Source: a virus. Taken from it: 64,000 nt of DNA. The position numbers and the translations under genes are program-made. The first letter of the stretch is position 1. The number at the start of each line of letters is the position of its first letter. The stretch spans positions 1-64,000 of IMG/VR virus record IMGVR_UViG_3300034198_015519; one strand, written 5' to 3'. The notes beneath the pieces are model-generated. The model saw nothing but the letters and a program-made list of their open reading frames with translations. It had not been told where the DNA came from and made no database searches. Below are positions 49,417 through 58,502 of the stretch, one piece after another.

Positions 49417-51144
49417 TTATTTAAATTCTATTTTATCCCAAATTTCTTTATTTTCTATTTCGTATAAAAACTCATTCGTTTTATCGTCATATACTTTTAT
49501 TTTTTTAATCTCATCTTCAAAAATATTATACATCCATGCTCCGTCATAATCAAGTCTGTGGTGTATTGTAATTTCATTATTTTCAAAACAAACAACAATC
49601 TTCCTTAATGATTGAAAATCATTATAATTGAAACTTAATACTGAAAGATTCGTTGACCCCTCTACCCTATAAATTTTAGTCGAACATCCATTAAATTTTG
49701 TTGGTAAATTAGATTGAGTTGAAATGCTATTCCATAATGTGTTAGGAAAATCTGAATCCATGTCATCCTCACCGTTCCTTACAAGTATGTCTGATAACCC
49801 TGTTTTAAGTAAGTTGTTATAAACATACTTTTCAACATTTATAAAATCATTTCCGTATCCGTTTTTTCTAACATAATCCCTATATGATTTTTCATCAGTA
49901 ACCCTATTCACATTATTTAAAAAGAAGTCAATTTCAGAGAAGAAATAATGAAATGATATATCTCTTCCCTCATTAATATAAAATAATGATTTTTTATTTT
50001 GTTCTACACATTTATTAGGTACTGTCATCATATAATCGTAACCATCATCTGTGAACATGTCATCAACCTCAATTCTTTGGAAGTGTGTAAAACCTAAGGA
50101 TTTTGCAATATCCAAACTATTAAAAAGGTTACACATTACTGACAACCCGTGTCTTTGTATGTCTTTAGTGATTTCGTGGATGACTATCATATCATATGCC
50201 TTCCACAAATCAACTAACCCGACGTTTTCATATTCCTCCTCGAATAGTTTATTTTCTGTGTTGTAAAACAAAAAATCAACACTTTCAATTATATCCTGTG
50301 GTGGGGTAGTATTGGTAACTAATAGTATTTTATTACCGTATTTTTTTAAATTATGTAACGAAAGACGTAGTTTATTTAAAACTTCGTTTGTGTGTATAAA
50401 ACAATCTATGATTGTGATTGGTTTCATATTTTCTAACATGTAATCATCATTAATCACTTTACGAACTAAGTTAGCTCCCGATTGTTTTTCTTCTTCACTT
50501 AATGTTGAGTATATACCTGTACTTGATATCCTATACAAACCACCAAAAAAATCTTCATAGAATATTGATCCGTACTTACTTAACTCATAACTTGTTGGCC
50601 AATCAACATACGGTAAATCGGAATACTTTTCTTTAAAAATATTGGGTAGTTTTCTAAACATTCTACCAAACCCAACATAATTAGATTCTAATAAATCATA
50701 AATTGTTATAATATCTTTAACAGAACATATTAATCTCGAATCGTTTGGAAAAATAGTACCATCTTGTTTCAAGTATCGAGTACCTGTAAAGTGCATAACA
50801 TATTCCGGGTGGGTATCTAAAAATTCCACCTGTCTTTGTAGTTTGTCCGTGTCACCAAACATATCGTCACCGTCAAGATATGCAACATACTCCGAGTTTG
50901 CACTTTCATAAAGTAATTTTATATTATGAAATGCTCCTAAATTTACCGACCCATCAAGTATGATGATACTCGGGTATTTTTCTTTTAAAAGTTCTAATTT
51001 TTCATTTGTGTTATCATTAGATTTATCATCTCTAACAATAACTTCAAAATCAAAATTTGTTTTTTGATTATATATCGAGTCAACACAATCGGTTATAAAT
51101 TCACCAAAATTATAACTTGGAACCAATACTGATAATTTTTTCAT
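49417..51144 (-). CDS. GT2-family glycosyltransferase with second GT-A-like domain
   Basis: 575 residues. Residues 1-220 are a classical GT2 (LSVLVPSYNFGEFITDCVDS, VIVRDDKSNDNTNEKL, EYVAYLDGDDMF with the metal-binding DGDD). Residues from about 260 begin a second unit (ITIIDCFIHTNEVLNKLRLS) with HFQRIEVDDMFTDDGYDY, likely another GT-A-type fold with a DxD-like EVDD. The C-terminal 100 residues are beta-rich and could bind glycan. Two sugar additions by one chain are possible. Immediately upstream of the O-heptosyltransferase gene with a one-base gap. Confidence 0.8.
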   Translation of the reverse strand: MKKLSVLVPSYNFGEFITDCVDSIYNQKTNFDFEVIVRDDKSNDNTNEKLELLKEKYPSIIILDGSVNLGAFHNIKLLYESANSEYVAYLDGDDMFGDTDKLQRQVEFLDTHPEYVMHFTGTRYLKQDGTIFPNDSRLICSVKDIITIYDLLESNYVGFGRMFRKLPNIFKEKYSDLPYVDWPTSYELSKYGSIFYEDFFGGLYRISSTGIYSTLSEEEKQSGANLVRKVINDDYMLENMKPITIIDCFIHTNEVLNKLRLSLHNLKKYGNKILLVTNTTPPQDIIESVDFLFYNTENKLFEEEYENVGLVDLWKAYDMIVIHEITKDIQRHGLSVMCNLFNSLDIAKSLGFTHFQRIEVDDMFTDDGYDYMMTVPNKCVEQNKKSLFYINEGRDISFHYFFSEIDFFLNNVNRVTDEKSYRDYVRKNGYGNDFINVEKYVYNNLLKTGLSDILVRNGEDDMDSDFPNTLWNSISTQSNLPTKFNGCSTKIYRVEGSTNLSVLSFNYNDFQSLRKIVVCFENNEITIHHRLDYDGAWMYNIFEDEIKKIKVYDDKTNEFLYEIENKEIWDKIEFK

Positions 51145-51725
51145 TATTTAATTTTTTTAACTGGTACCCCAACATAAGTACCCATTTCTGTTATGTCTTT
51201 AACGACACCGCTATTTAATCCGATAATAACATCATCGGTTATGGTGATTTTTTCCTTTATTGATGAGTTGGTACCCAAATATACCTTATTCCCTATTTTT
51301 ACATTACCTGAAATTATTGCTCCTGGCATCATACTAAAATAATCACCAATAAACGAGTCATGACCTATCTGATTAAATCGATTAAGTATTGAGTGATTAC
51401 CCATCTTTATATCAATTGTTAATATTGAGTAAGCCCCGATAAATGAACCATCCCCTATTATCACATTTTCACCAATTAATGAATTTGGGTGTATAAAAGT
51501 AAAAAATTTAGTGTCAATTGGTAATCTATCAACGATTCTTTTTCTAACGTTTGTATCCGCAATAGCAACCATTACTTCATATTCATTATGATTGAATTCT
51601 GATAATGGAAAGACATTATTTTGTGGAAAATAAAACTCATCCTCAACAAAACAAGGTATTTTTTCACCCATTTGGGACATCACCTCTCTTGCGTGTCCAC
51701 CATAACCTATTATCGCCCTTTTCAT
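51144..51725 (-). CDS. NeuD-like sugar O/N-acetyltransferase
   Basis: 193 residues. Residues 1-75 are a Rossmann-like nucleotide-binding part (MKRAIIGYGGHAREVMSQMG). Residues 80-193 are left-handed beta-helix hexapeptide repeats (IGENVIIGDGSFIGAYSILT, IGHDSFIGDYFSMMPGAIIS, VKIGNKVYLGTNSSIKEKI) ending in the family's GVPVKKIK. Enzymes of this NeuD/PglD family acetylate nucleotide sugars or sialic acids. Overlaps the next gene by one base. Confidence 0.9.
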   Translation of the reverse strand: MKRAIIGYGGHAREVMSQMGEKIPCFVEDEFYFPQNNVFPLSEFNHNEYEVMVAIADTNVRKRIVDRLPIDTKFFTFIHPNSLIGENVIIGDGSFIGAYSILTIDIKMGNHSILNRFNQIGHDSFIGDYFSMMPGAIISGNVKIGNKVYLGTNSSIKEKITITDDVIIGLNSGVVKDITEMGTYVGVPVKKIK

Positions 51726-53023
51726 ATATTTATTTTATATTTTTTTGGGTCAAAATAATGTTCATACCACGACGAAACATTCTCGTTATAGTAACTTTTC
51801 CAATAATGCGGTTTAGTACCTACCCATAGTTCTGAATTAATTCTTTCACCATTACTATTGTGATGTAATTTTGTGATTTGTTCTAAGGTGTTAATATGAT
51901 TAGAAGATGACCACCAAAAATTACCAGAAAAATAATTTTGTAAATGATAATCAAGAAATTTAAATGACTCAACGTATAGTGACCCGCACACGTCACACTC
52001 TTTATTTAATATGTCTTTTAACGGCCGTAACCACTCCTCTATACAAAAATATTCTAAACACTCTCTCCAAGAATCTATATAATAATTTTTTTCTCTAGAC
52101 GACCCTTTAGTATGGTAATATAAAACAGTAGAATTCGGGTTAATTTTACAATAATTTTGTAAAAGGGTTAACGTCCCATATTCTGACAAATTATTATCAA
52201 AAACCACGACCTCAATTTTTAAATCCTCATCGAATCCTAAAATAATATCTTTAAAAATTTTAATATTATTTTTTTGGGTGGAATAAACCCCTAAATAAAT
52301 TTTGTCAGATCTTTTATAAAGGCCACTATTTTTTAATTTAAAAAGTTGGTTGTTAAGTATATTATACCAATCGTTGTCTAGGTAGTTGTGTGAGAAAATA
52401 GAAACCTTATTATTTTTTATTAACCCGATACCCCCCCAAATGTCGTACGGTTGATTTTCTAATATTTTATGAAATAAATTATCTTTTCTATAAATTGGGT
52501 TTTTTTCTGTTGCGACGAATTCATACACTTCGTTGTAAGTTTCTTTTAATTCTTTAAAGAACTTATGTACAAAAATATTATGTTTTTCTGTTTCTTCACT
52601 TGGTATGATGTCATGAAAACCTAAAAACCCATCGTGGGATAAAAATTGTTTATACTTATCATAATCGTTTTTAACACCGTCATATGAGTGGTCGCCATCA
52701 ATGAATATAAAATCAAACACAATACCTAAATTTTTAATAATTTTAACAGTATCATTTAATGTTGAGTCTGAAATTATATAGTTGTAGTTTGGGAACTCCT
52801 CCTTTATCTTATCAAAATTTTCATGATGTTTGATATCTAAAGATATTACATAATCATATATATGACATAATGCGTATGAAGTCCCACCATAATTTGACCC
52901 AATCTCTAGTGCATATTTTTTATTCTTTTGGTTACCTAAAACCTCTAAAAATTGTTTAAACTCCTCGGGTTTTTGTTCAATATTATATCTTAAACATTTT
53001 TCCCATAAATTATTAAAATCCAT
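51722..53023 (-). CDS. methyltransferase-like plus glycosyltransferase-like fusion
   Basis: 433 residues. Residues about 1-190 look like a class I SAM methyltransferase of the cephalosporin-hydroxylase/Methyltransf_24 type (YALEIGSNYGGTSYALCHIY, FDFIFIDGDHSYDGVKNDYD, GFLGFHDIIPSE). Residues about 235-433 resemble a family of GT-like proteins (VVVFDNNLSEYG, VLYYHTKGSSREKNYYIDSW, YFSGNFWWSSSNHI). Overlaps its neighbours by one to four bases, so the operon is strictly coupled. Predicted to modify and extend a glycan. Confidence 0.75.
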   Translation of the reverse strand: MDFNNLWEKCLRYNIEQKPEEFKQFLEVLGNQKNKKYALEIGSNYGGTSYALCHIYDYVISLDIKHHENFDKIKEEFPNYNYIISDSTLNDTVKIIKNLGIVFDFIFIDGDHSYDGVKNDYDKYKQFLSHDGFLGFHDIIPSEETEKHNIFVHKFFKELKETYNEVYEFVATEKNPIYRKDNLFHKILENQPYDIWGGIGLIKNNKVSIFSHNYLDNDWYNILNNQLFKLKNSGLYKRSDKIYLGVYSTQKNNIKIFKDIILGFDEDLKIEVVVFDNNLSEYGTLTLLQNYCKINPNSTVLYYHTKGSSREKNYYIDSWRECLEYFCIEEWLRPLKDILNKECDVCGSLYVESFKFLDYHLQNYFSGNFWWSSSNHINTLEQITKLHHNSNGERINSELWVGTKPHYWKSYYNENVSSWYEHYFDPKKYKINI

Positions 53024-53817
53024 TAATTACTATTATTTAAATTGTATGAACTTTTAGTTGAGTCCCACGCTAAATTTATTATATGAAAGTTTTTATGACA
53101 AAGACTTTTATATTTTTTTGACCATCTTATTGCAAACTCCAACTCGGTTCTCATTTCATTTGTATCGTAGTCTGTCGAAAATTCACCGATACTTAAAAAT
53201 CTTTCTGTGTGGTTAATACCGGGTCTAAGTGAGAAACTAGGCCAATTTGTATACATCATCCAAATATTTGGAATCATTGTTTGGGTGGCAGAAACCTCAT
53301 CTAAAAATAGATGTTCGTTTATAGGTTTTTCGGTATCGTAATACCATTCCCAGAAGTCACCAATAATTTTAGGTTGGATTTCAGGTGGAAAATTTTTATA
53401 AGATTGTGAAAACCCCACATACCCATATTCTTCATTGTTTTCTAATATGTCTATAGCTTCTTTTATGTAAAAATGATTAACAAAGAGATAATCATCCTCC
53501 AACATAAAAAAGTAATCAGTTTCAGTCTCAATTAATTTTTTTCTCATTTCATTTAAAATTCTTGAATGTCTGTATCCATCCTCAAAAGAATTTTTATAAA
53601 AATGAGTTACTATTATATTTTTATTTGGAAACTTGTCTCGTAATAGTCGTTCCATATTAATTTTATCAATATTTGACGATGAATCATCAAAAAATATAAT
53701 ATTATCGATAATATCTAAATCATTACAAAATGTGACAAAACCACGAATAGTCATTTGTAGTAACTCAAATCTTTTAGATGATGTTATGGCTAATGAAATT
53801 TTTTTGTTATTATACAT
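53023..53817 (-). CDS. GT-A glycosyltransferase-like protein
   Basis: 264 residues from the ATG at 53817, one base after the upstream stop; a longer frame to 53898 would overlap the upstream gene. ISLAITSSKRFELLQMTIRG is the GT-A N-terminal strand-helix; DYFFMLEDDYLFVNHFYIKE supplies the acidic LEDD motif, and WMMYTNWPSFSLRPGINHTE is a likely acceptor-side segment. The sugar is unknown. Confidence 0.8.
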   Translation of the reverse strand: MYNNKKISLAITSSKRFELLQMTIRGFVTFCNDLDIIDNIIFFDDSSSNIDKINMERLLRDKFPNKNIIVTHFYKNSFEDGYRHSRILNEMRKKLIETETDYFFMLEDDYLFVNHFYIKEAIDILENNEEYGYVGFSQSYKNFPPEIQPKIIGDFWEWYYDTEKPINEHLFLDEVSATQTMIPNIWMMYTNWPSFSLRPGINHTERFLSIGEFSTDYDTNEMRTELEFAIRWSKKYKSLCHKNFHIINLAWDSTKSSYNLNNSN

Positions 53818-53818
53818 A

Positions 53819-56419
53819 TTATTTTTTGTATACGTCAAATTTGGATAGGTCAGGATAAGGTAATTCCAAATCCTCATTATGTTTAGGGGATCCGTCAACT
53901 TTATAGAATTGGTTCATAAGTAGAAGTCCACGAGACGCCAATTCCGGTAACATATAAAAATTCCAACCCAACATATCTAATTCATCCTCATGGTAAGAAC
54001 ATTCGTTTCTACCTGAATATCTTGCTCGTTTAAACCATTTGTATGCTTCGTAATCATCCGTAAGAATAGCACCACCCTTACCAAGTTTTAAATGTTTATA
54101 AGGTCCGGTAAATGATAAACACATATGTGAATTATGAATGTACATATCTGAAGTAAATCTTAACGCACTATCCCAAACTTTGGTTGGTTGTAGTTGGTAT
54201 GCTCCTTTTAACGTTGTACCTCCAAAATCTTCAAACTCTACTTTGCCTCCTGCGTGTATAATTTCACAAGGTACTGAAGGATATGTTCTAGATGGGATTC
54301 TAATTGTTTTCCCTTTAATCTTCTCATACATTAATGCCAAAAACAATGCGTTACTTTGGTTATCCACGGTGACTGCGTAAGGTGCACCGGTATAATCACA
54401 AAGCGCTTGTTCAAAATCTTTAGTTACTTGATAAACCGACCCATTAATTGACCCTGGTTTTTTATCTCTTTTACTTTTTGGTTTTGCAAAAATAACTCCG
54501 TGTTCGATACCCTTGTGTGAACGGATTTGCCTACCCATCTCGAATAAAATAATTTCATATTCATAATCATTTCTTTCAAGTTTTTCTAATATTGGGTCAA
54601 TTTCATGATTAACATTACCATGAAACTCAATCATGAATCTATCAACAAGTTGGATTTGTTCATCGGTAACGGACTCAAAGAAAGGATACTCACCACCCTC
54701 AATATCACATTTTAATAATGAGATTCGTTCATAATTATTATCTTTTAAAATCTCATCTAATGTGATTGTTTCACAATCAATTACATTTGTTAATTGACTA
54801 TAACTATCGTGGTCAGTACCAAAATAATTAGACCCGATAGTAGTGTTTTCCATTGAGAATCTAAATGGAATAGTTGTCTTTTCGCCATAAATAGGATTCA
54901 TGTATATTACCGATTTTTCATTATCTGTGTCTAATAATGTTTCTATACTTTCTCTTAAATAAGGGTTAGCTTCAACCAAAATAACTTTTTTGGTATTTAT
55001 TGAGTACATGTATTTTGCGAACAATCCTACGTTAGCACCAATATCAATAACAGTGTCCAAATTTTCCAACCCTAAACCACTAAAACATTTATCGATAAAG
55101 AATTCGTGATAATTTACATAGTTACAATCGAACGGTTTAAAATTAAATCTTGGTATATTAGGGTATACGTTATTAACAACTACTTCCTTTTTACCCAAAT
55201 ACGTGTTATCACCATTACTATAAAACTCAACTGAAAAACCTCTAAAGTTTTTCATACCTTCAAATTTCATAACGCTAGTCGGTATCGGAATAACGAAATA
55301 AGTTAAAGGTTCTGTAAAATTTAAGTTGAACCAATACATCGGTGCGTTTGATGTCATACATTTTACAACAACATTAATATCATTAGACCCTGTGTGGTTA
55401 TAATGAATATTAATTTTATTTTCATTCGATTCGTACGATAAACTAAACAATGATAAAATATCATTTTTACCTAACATACCTAATAATGTGTTTGTGTCTT
55501 GGGTGATGTCTCCACTCATAAATTTAATTTTTTGGTTATTATTGTACTTACCACAATAAACATCCAAATTGAACATCATCATCGGTAATTCATATTTGAT
55601 AGCTTCCTTTATTGCTATCGGGTTTAATTCTTTATTATTTCTGTCTCCTTTTGACGGGAATAAAAATAAGTCAGATGCCTGTAAAAAAGTGTCCACGTCA
55701 TTTCGTTCACCCCATACAATACAGTTACCTGGTTTATTACCCATTAATGGTAACCAGTAATGTGCGAAATTATCGGCTTGATTCCCAATGAAATGAAATA
55801 ATATATTTTGACCAATTACTCTTCTTGCCATTTCAAATGCATATGCTTGGTTTTTTCTTTCGGTGAATAAACCAACAATGACTACATGTTTAAAATTGGG
55901 GTCAAGCATTAATTGTTCTTGTGCCCATTCTTTATTTGGTGTCACCGCATCTATTGGGTATTCGATAATATCATAAGGAACGTCAAACATAGAGTATCTA
56001 AACGCATTGAATGGGCTGACAAAAATAAACTTATCAGGGAACCATCTTTTGTTTGTTACGGGAATGCTTGAATCGTGAGTCGTTTCAAATAATTTATATG
56101 ACCTATCTTTTGAAAATAGTTTTTTATTAATTTCTTCAGGTATGAAGTGTTCACAAAACTCCTCCAAACAAATTAAGTCAGGATTAAAATCTGAAATAAT
56201 ATCAAAAAGTTTTGTTTTATCTTCACCTAAAGTTATAAGGTTCTCAGGACCAATATGTTCTTTAACTCTGTTTTTTTGAATAACAAATGCATCGCCTGTC
56301 CAATCCCATTCTACACATTTAATAATGTAATCATTTTTTAATAACTCAATTTTATTAACCAAAACTTGAGGTAACCCCCCTGTTGATAAGTGAGGGGCAA
56401 TAAAAAGCAGTTTTTCCAT
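53819..56419 (-). CDS. three-domain GT4, FkbM methyltransferase and DegT aminotransferase-like fusion
   Basis: 866 residues. Residues about 1-310 form a GT4 enzyme (LLFIAPHLSTGGLPQVLVNK, VVIVGLFTERKNQAYAFEMA, NPIAIKEAIKYELPMMMF). Residues about 450-620 form an FkbM methyltransferase (LDTVIDIGANVGLFAKYMYS, ISLLKCDIEGGEYPFFES). Residues about 655-866 look like part of a DegT/DnrJ/EryC1/StrS sugar aminotransferase (LCDYTGAPYAVTVDNQSNAL, IPSRTYPSVPCEIIHAGGKV, LSFTGPYKHLKLGKGG), with a lysine near residue 774 at the PLP position; at about 210 residues the domain is a little over half the usual length. First gene of the operon. Confidence 0.85.
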   Translation of the reverse strand: MEKLLFIAPHLSTGGLPQVLVNKIELLKNDYIIKCVEWDWTGDAFVIQKNRVKEHIGPENLITLGEDKTKLFDIISDFNPDLICLEEFCEHFIPEEINKKLFSKDRSYKLFETTHDSSIPVTNKRWFPDKFIFVSPFNAFRYSMFDVPYDIIEYPIDAVTPNKEWAQEQLMLDPNFKHVVIVGLFTERKNQAYAFEMARRVIGQNILFHFIGNQADNFAHYWLPLMGNKPGNCIVWGERNDVDTFLQASDLFLFPSKGDRNNKELNPIAIKEAIKYELPMMMFNLDVYCGKYNNNQKIKFMSGDITQDTNTLLGMLGKNDILSLFSLSYESNENKINIHYNHTGSNDINVVVKCMTSNAPMYWFNLNFTEPLTYFVIPIPTSVMKFEGMKNFRGFSVEFYSNGDNTYLGKKEVVVNNVYPNIPRFNFKPFDCNYVNYHEFFIDKCFSGLGLENLDTVIDIGANVGLFAKYMYSINTKKVILVEANPYLRESIETLLDTDNEKSVIYMNPIYGEKTTIPFRFSMENTTIGSNYFGTDHDSYSQLTNVIDCETITLDEILKDNNYERISLLKCDIEGGEYPFFESVTDEQIQLVDRFMIEFHGNVNHEIDPILEKLERNDYEYEIILFEMGRQIRSHKGIEHGVIFAKPKSKRDKKPGSINGSVYQVTKDFEQALCDYTGAPYAVTVDNQSNALFLALMYEKIKGKTIRIPSRTYPSVPCEIIHAGGKVEFEDFGGTTLKGAYQLQPTKVWDSALRFTSDMYIHNSHMCLSFTGPYKHLKLGKGGAILTDDYEAYKWFKRARYSGRNECSYHEDELDMLGWNFYMLPELASRGLLLMNQFYKVDGSPKHNEDLELPYPDLSKFDVYKK

Positions 56420-56420
56420 A

Positions 56421-56454
56421 GTAAAAATATAGGTATTTGTTATTTAAAAACAAA
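56421..56454 (-). promoter_or_regulatory. host-type promoter candidate for the glycosylation operon
   Basis: Minus strand: TTTG (56454-56451), 19 bases, TATATTTTTAC (56431-56421), one base before the ATG at 56419. Predicts a leaderless message from a host-like promoter. Confidence 0.5.
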
Positions 56455-56455
56455 G

Positions 56456-56463
56456 TATTTATC
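56456..56463 (+). promoter_or_regulatory. TATTTATC box
   Basis: 12 bases before the ATG at 56476; back to back with the glycosylation operon promoter. Confidence 0.4.
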
Positions 56464-56475
56464 TAATAAAGATTA

Positions 56476-58248
56476 ATGGCGAATACGTTTAAATATAACG
56501 CAAGTACAGAAACATTGGCATTAAAAAAAGGTAACTTTTGGATCGGGACAAATGACGTTGGTAAAGGTCCTACGAGCACTACCGGTTTTTGGCATGGACT
56601 TTCACCCGTAAGAGGTGGTTACGCAGTGTATCTTAATAAATCAACTAATGGACCTGCCATTTACGCAGCTAATTCTGATTCTGAACTTATAATTCTTACT
56701 AATAGAATTGCATCTCAAAATTATACGACGGTTGCCGAATGTCTAAGTTGGTTCATGACACAAACTGATAAAATGGTTTTAAATATTGATTATGATGCTA
56801 TTAAAACATCGGGGTTAGATTTATTAATGGATGCGGGATTTACACCGTCATACCCAACGACTAACACTACTTGGTATGATATCGCTAGAACCAATAATGG
56901 AACTTTAACGAATAGCCCTACATTTAGTACAACAAACGGTGGTAGTATTGCATTTGATGGTGTCGATGATTATATTAATGATATTGGTACGACTAGTGAT
57001 TATAACTATATTTTTTCAGCTGGAACGTTTTCAGTTTCGTTTTGGATTAAAAAATTTGCAAATAATACCAGATATGTAGTTGCGGGTAATACTTTAACTA
57101 ACGCCGAAAAAGGGTTTTTTATTATTGCTGAGTATGGTATTTCGGGATATGGGGATAATTGTATAAGATTCCAAGTTACGGGCTCTATTTTAAATTATCG
57201 TCTAATTGCCGGGTCAACAAACGATAATACGATTGGTACCGAATGGACACATTGTACATTTACTTGTCAAAATCCGGATAAAGTAGGTCAATGGTACATA
57301 AATGGTGTTGCTTCTACAACAACATTAAGAGGGGGTGGGAGCGGTAACGCAAATCAAGGAAATTATTATTCAGGGCCATCGTCAAGAACATTAAATATTG
57401 GTAGATCTAACTACTCATCAACTATAAACCCATTAAAAGGTAACATTGCACAATTTTCAATATACAATAGATCGTTATCTGCATCAGAAGTTTTGAGTAA
57501 TTTTAGGTATGGTGGTCAAAAAGCATTCACAAATTGTAAAACTTGTAAAGATATTATAGACACATTTCCACAACTCGCAGGATATGATGGTTTATATTGG
57601 GTTTATCCCGGAGGGTCAAACTCATCTCCATATCAAGTTTATTGTGATATGACCACAGATGGTGGTGGATGGATGTTAGTTGCCAGAAGTCACTCAAGTA
57701 CCGTAAATTATAATGGTGAGAATTGGGGATGGAAAGGTGGTTCCATAGGTAGTATAAATGATTTCTCACAAGCGTATCAATTAGGTTGGGGTGAAATATG
57801 GGACGGAAATACAACTTTTACATCTTATATTTACGGCAATCAAAGAACAAATTTTGATAATACTTGGGGTCCATTCATATATAAATATAACGTAACCTAC
57901 TCAACTTTTTTTGGGTCAGACACTCAACAATCTTACTCAACATCAACATTAAAAAGCAACACCGCAGTTTATGGTACAACAAGTTTTCCTGGAATGCAGG
58001 GAGCTATTGGATATACAACAACGGCGACTAATAATAATATTTATTATATGAGGGATTGTTGTGGGTTTGCCGGTTATGGAGGTACCCCAACGTCAATGTC
58101 TACCGTATATTGCGGTGCGAACTTTTATTATTCGGGACCTTGGTGTGGTGGTTCCACAAATACTGGAGGTGTTTATGATTTTGGAACATACGTTTCTAAC
58201 GGATTAACTTATGGTGGGACAAATCAATATATGATAATGGTAAAATGA
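56476..58248 (+). CDS. receptor-binding protein with LamG and fibrinogen-C-like domains
   Basis: 590 residues. Residues 1-115 form an N-terminal domain (LKKGNFWIGTNDVGKGP) shared with the protein at 58503. Residues about 130-348 are a LamG/concanavalin-like lectin fold (NGGSIAFDGVDDYIN, FSVSFWIKKFANNT, LNIGRSNYSS, IAQFSIYNRSLSASEV). Residues about 354-590 resemble a fibrinogen-C/FReD-type domain (CKDIIDTFPQLAGYDGLYWV, SPYQVYCDMTTDGGGWMLVA), with DGGGWMLVARS as the family hallmark. Both folds bind sugars, so it is a strong candidate for host-receptor recognition. The stop overlaps the next start (ATGA). Confidence 0.88.
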   Translation: MANTFKYNASTETLALKKGNFWIGTNDVGKGPTSTTGFWHGLSPVRGGYAVYLNKSTNGPAIYAANSDSELIILTNRIASQNYTTVAECLSWFMTQTDKMVLNIDYDAIKTSGLDLLMDAGFTPSYPTTNTTWYDIARTNNGTLTNSPTFSTTNGGSIAFDGVDDYINDIGTTSDYNYIFSAGTFSVSFWIKKFANNTRYVVAGNTLTNAEKGFFIIAEYGISGYGDNCIRFQVTGSILNYRLIAGSTNDNTIGTEWTHCTFTCQNPDKVGQWYINGVASTTTLRGGGSGNANQGNYYSGPSSRTLNIGRSNYSSTINPLKGNIAQFSIYNRSLSASEVLSNFRYGGQKAFTNCKTCKDIIDTFPQLAGYDGLYWVYPGGSNSSPYQVYCDMTTDGGGWMLVARSHSSTVNYNGENWGWKGGSIGSINDFSQAYQLGWGEIWDGNTTFTSYIYGNQRTNFDNTWGPFIYKYNVTYSTFFGSDTQQSYSTSTLKSNTAVYGTTSFPGMQGAIGYTTTATNNNIYYMRDCCGFAGYGGTPTSMSTVYCGANFYYSGPWCGGSTNTGGVYDFGTYVSNGLTYGGTNQYMIMVK

Positions 58249-58499
58249 GACAGGTAGAATTTAAAACAACAGATGACCAAATAATTCAATTCAACAGTAA
58301 CGTTAGCACTATACAATTGAATCAAGAACAACCATATGGTGTAATTTATAGAGGTCAATGTTCTTCAACATTGACAGAACAACAACTTAATTCTTGGTGG
58401 GATTATGTTGATGAATTATTGGTTGAAAGACCGACAAGTAACTTCCATTCAATATGGAAAATAATTGATAATAATGAGACATACGGATACGATAATTAA
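58245..58499 (+). CDS. small partner protein of the receptor-binding protein
   Basis: 84 residues, ATGA-coupled to the receptor-binding protein. Beta-rich start (VEFKTTDDQIIQFNSNVSTI) and a Trp-rich helix (LTEQQLNSWWDYVDELLVE). Position between two related fibre genes suggests a fibre-assembly chaperone; this is inference from context. Confidence 0.75.
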   Translation: MRQVEFKTTDDQIIQFNSNVSTIQLNQEQPYGVIYRGQCSSTLTEQQLNSWWDYVDELLVERPTSNFHSIWKIIDNNETYGYDN

Positions 58500-58502
58500 T
58501 AT

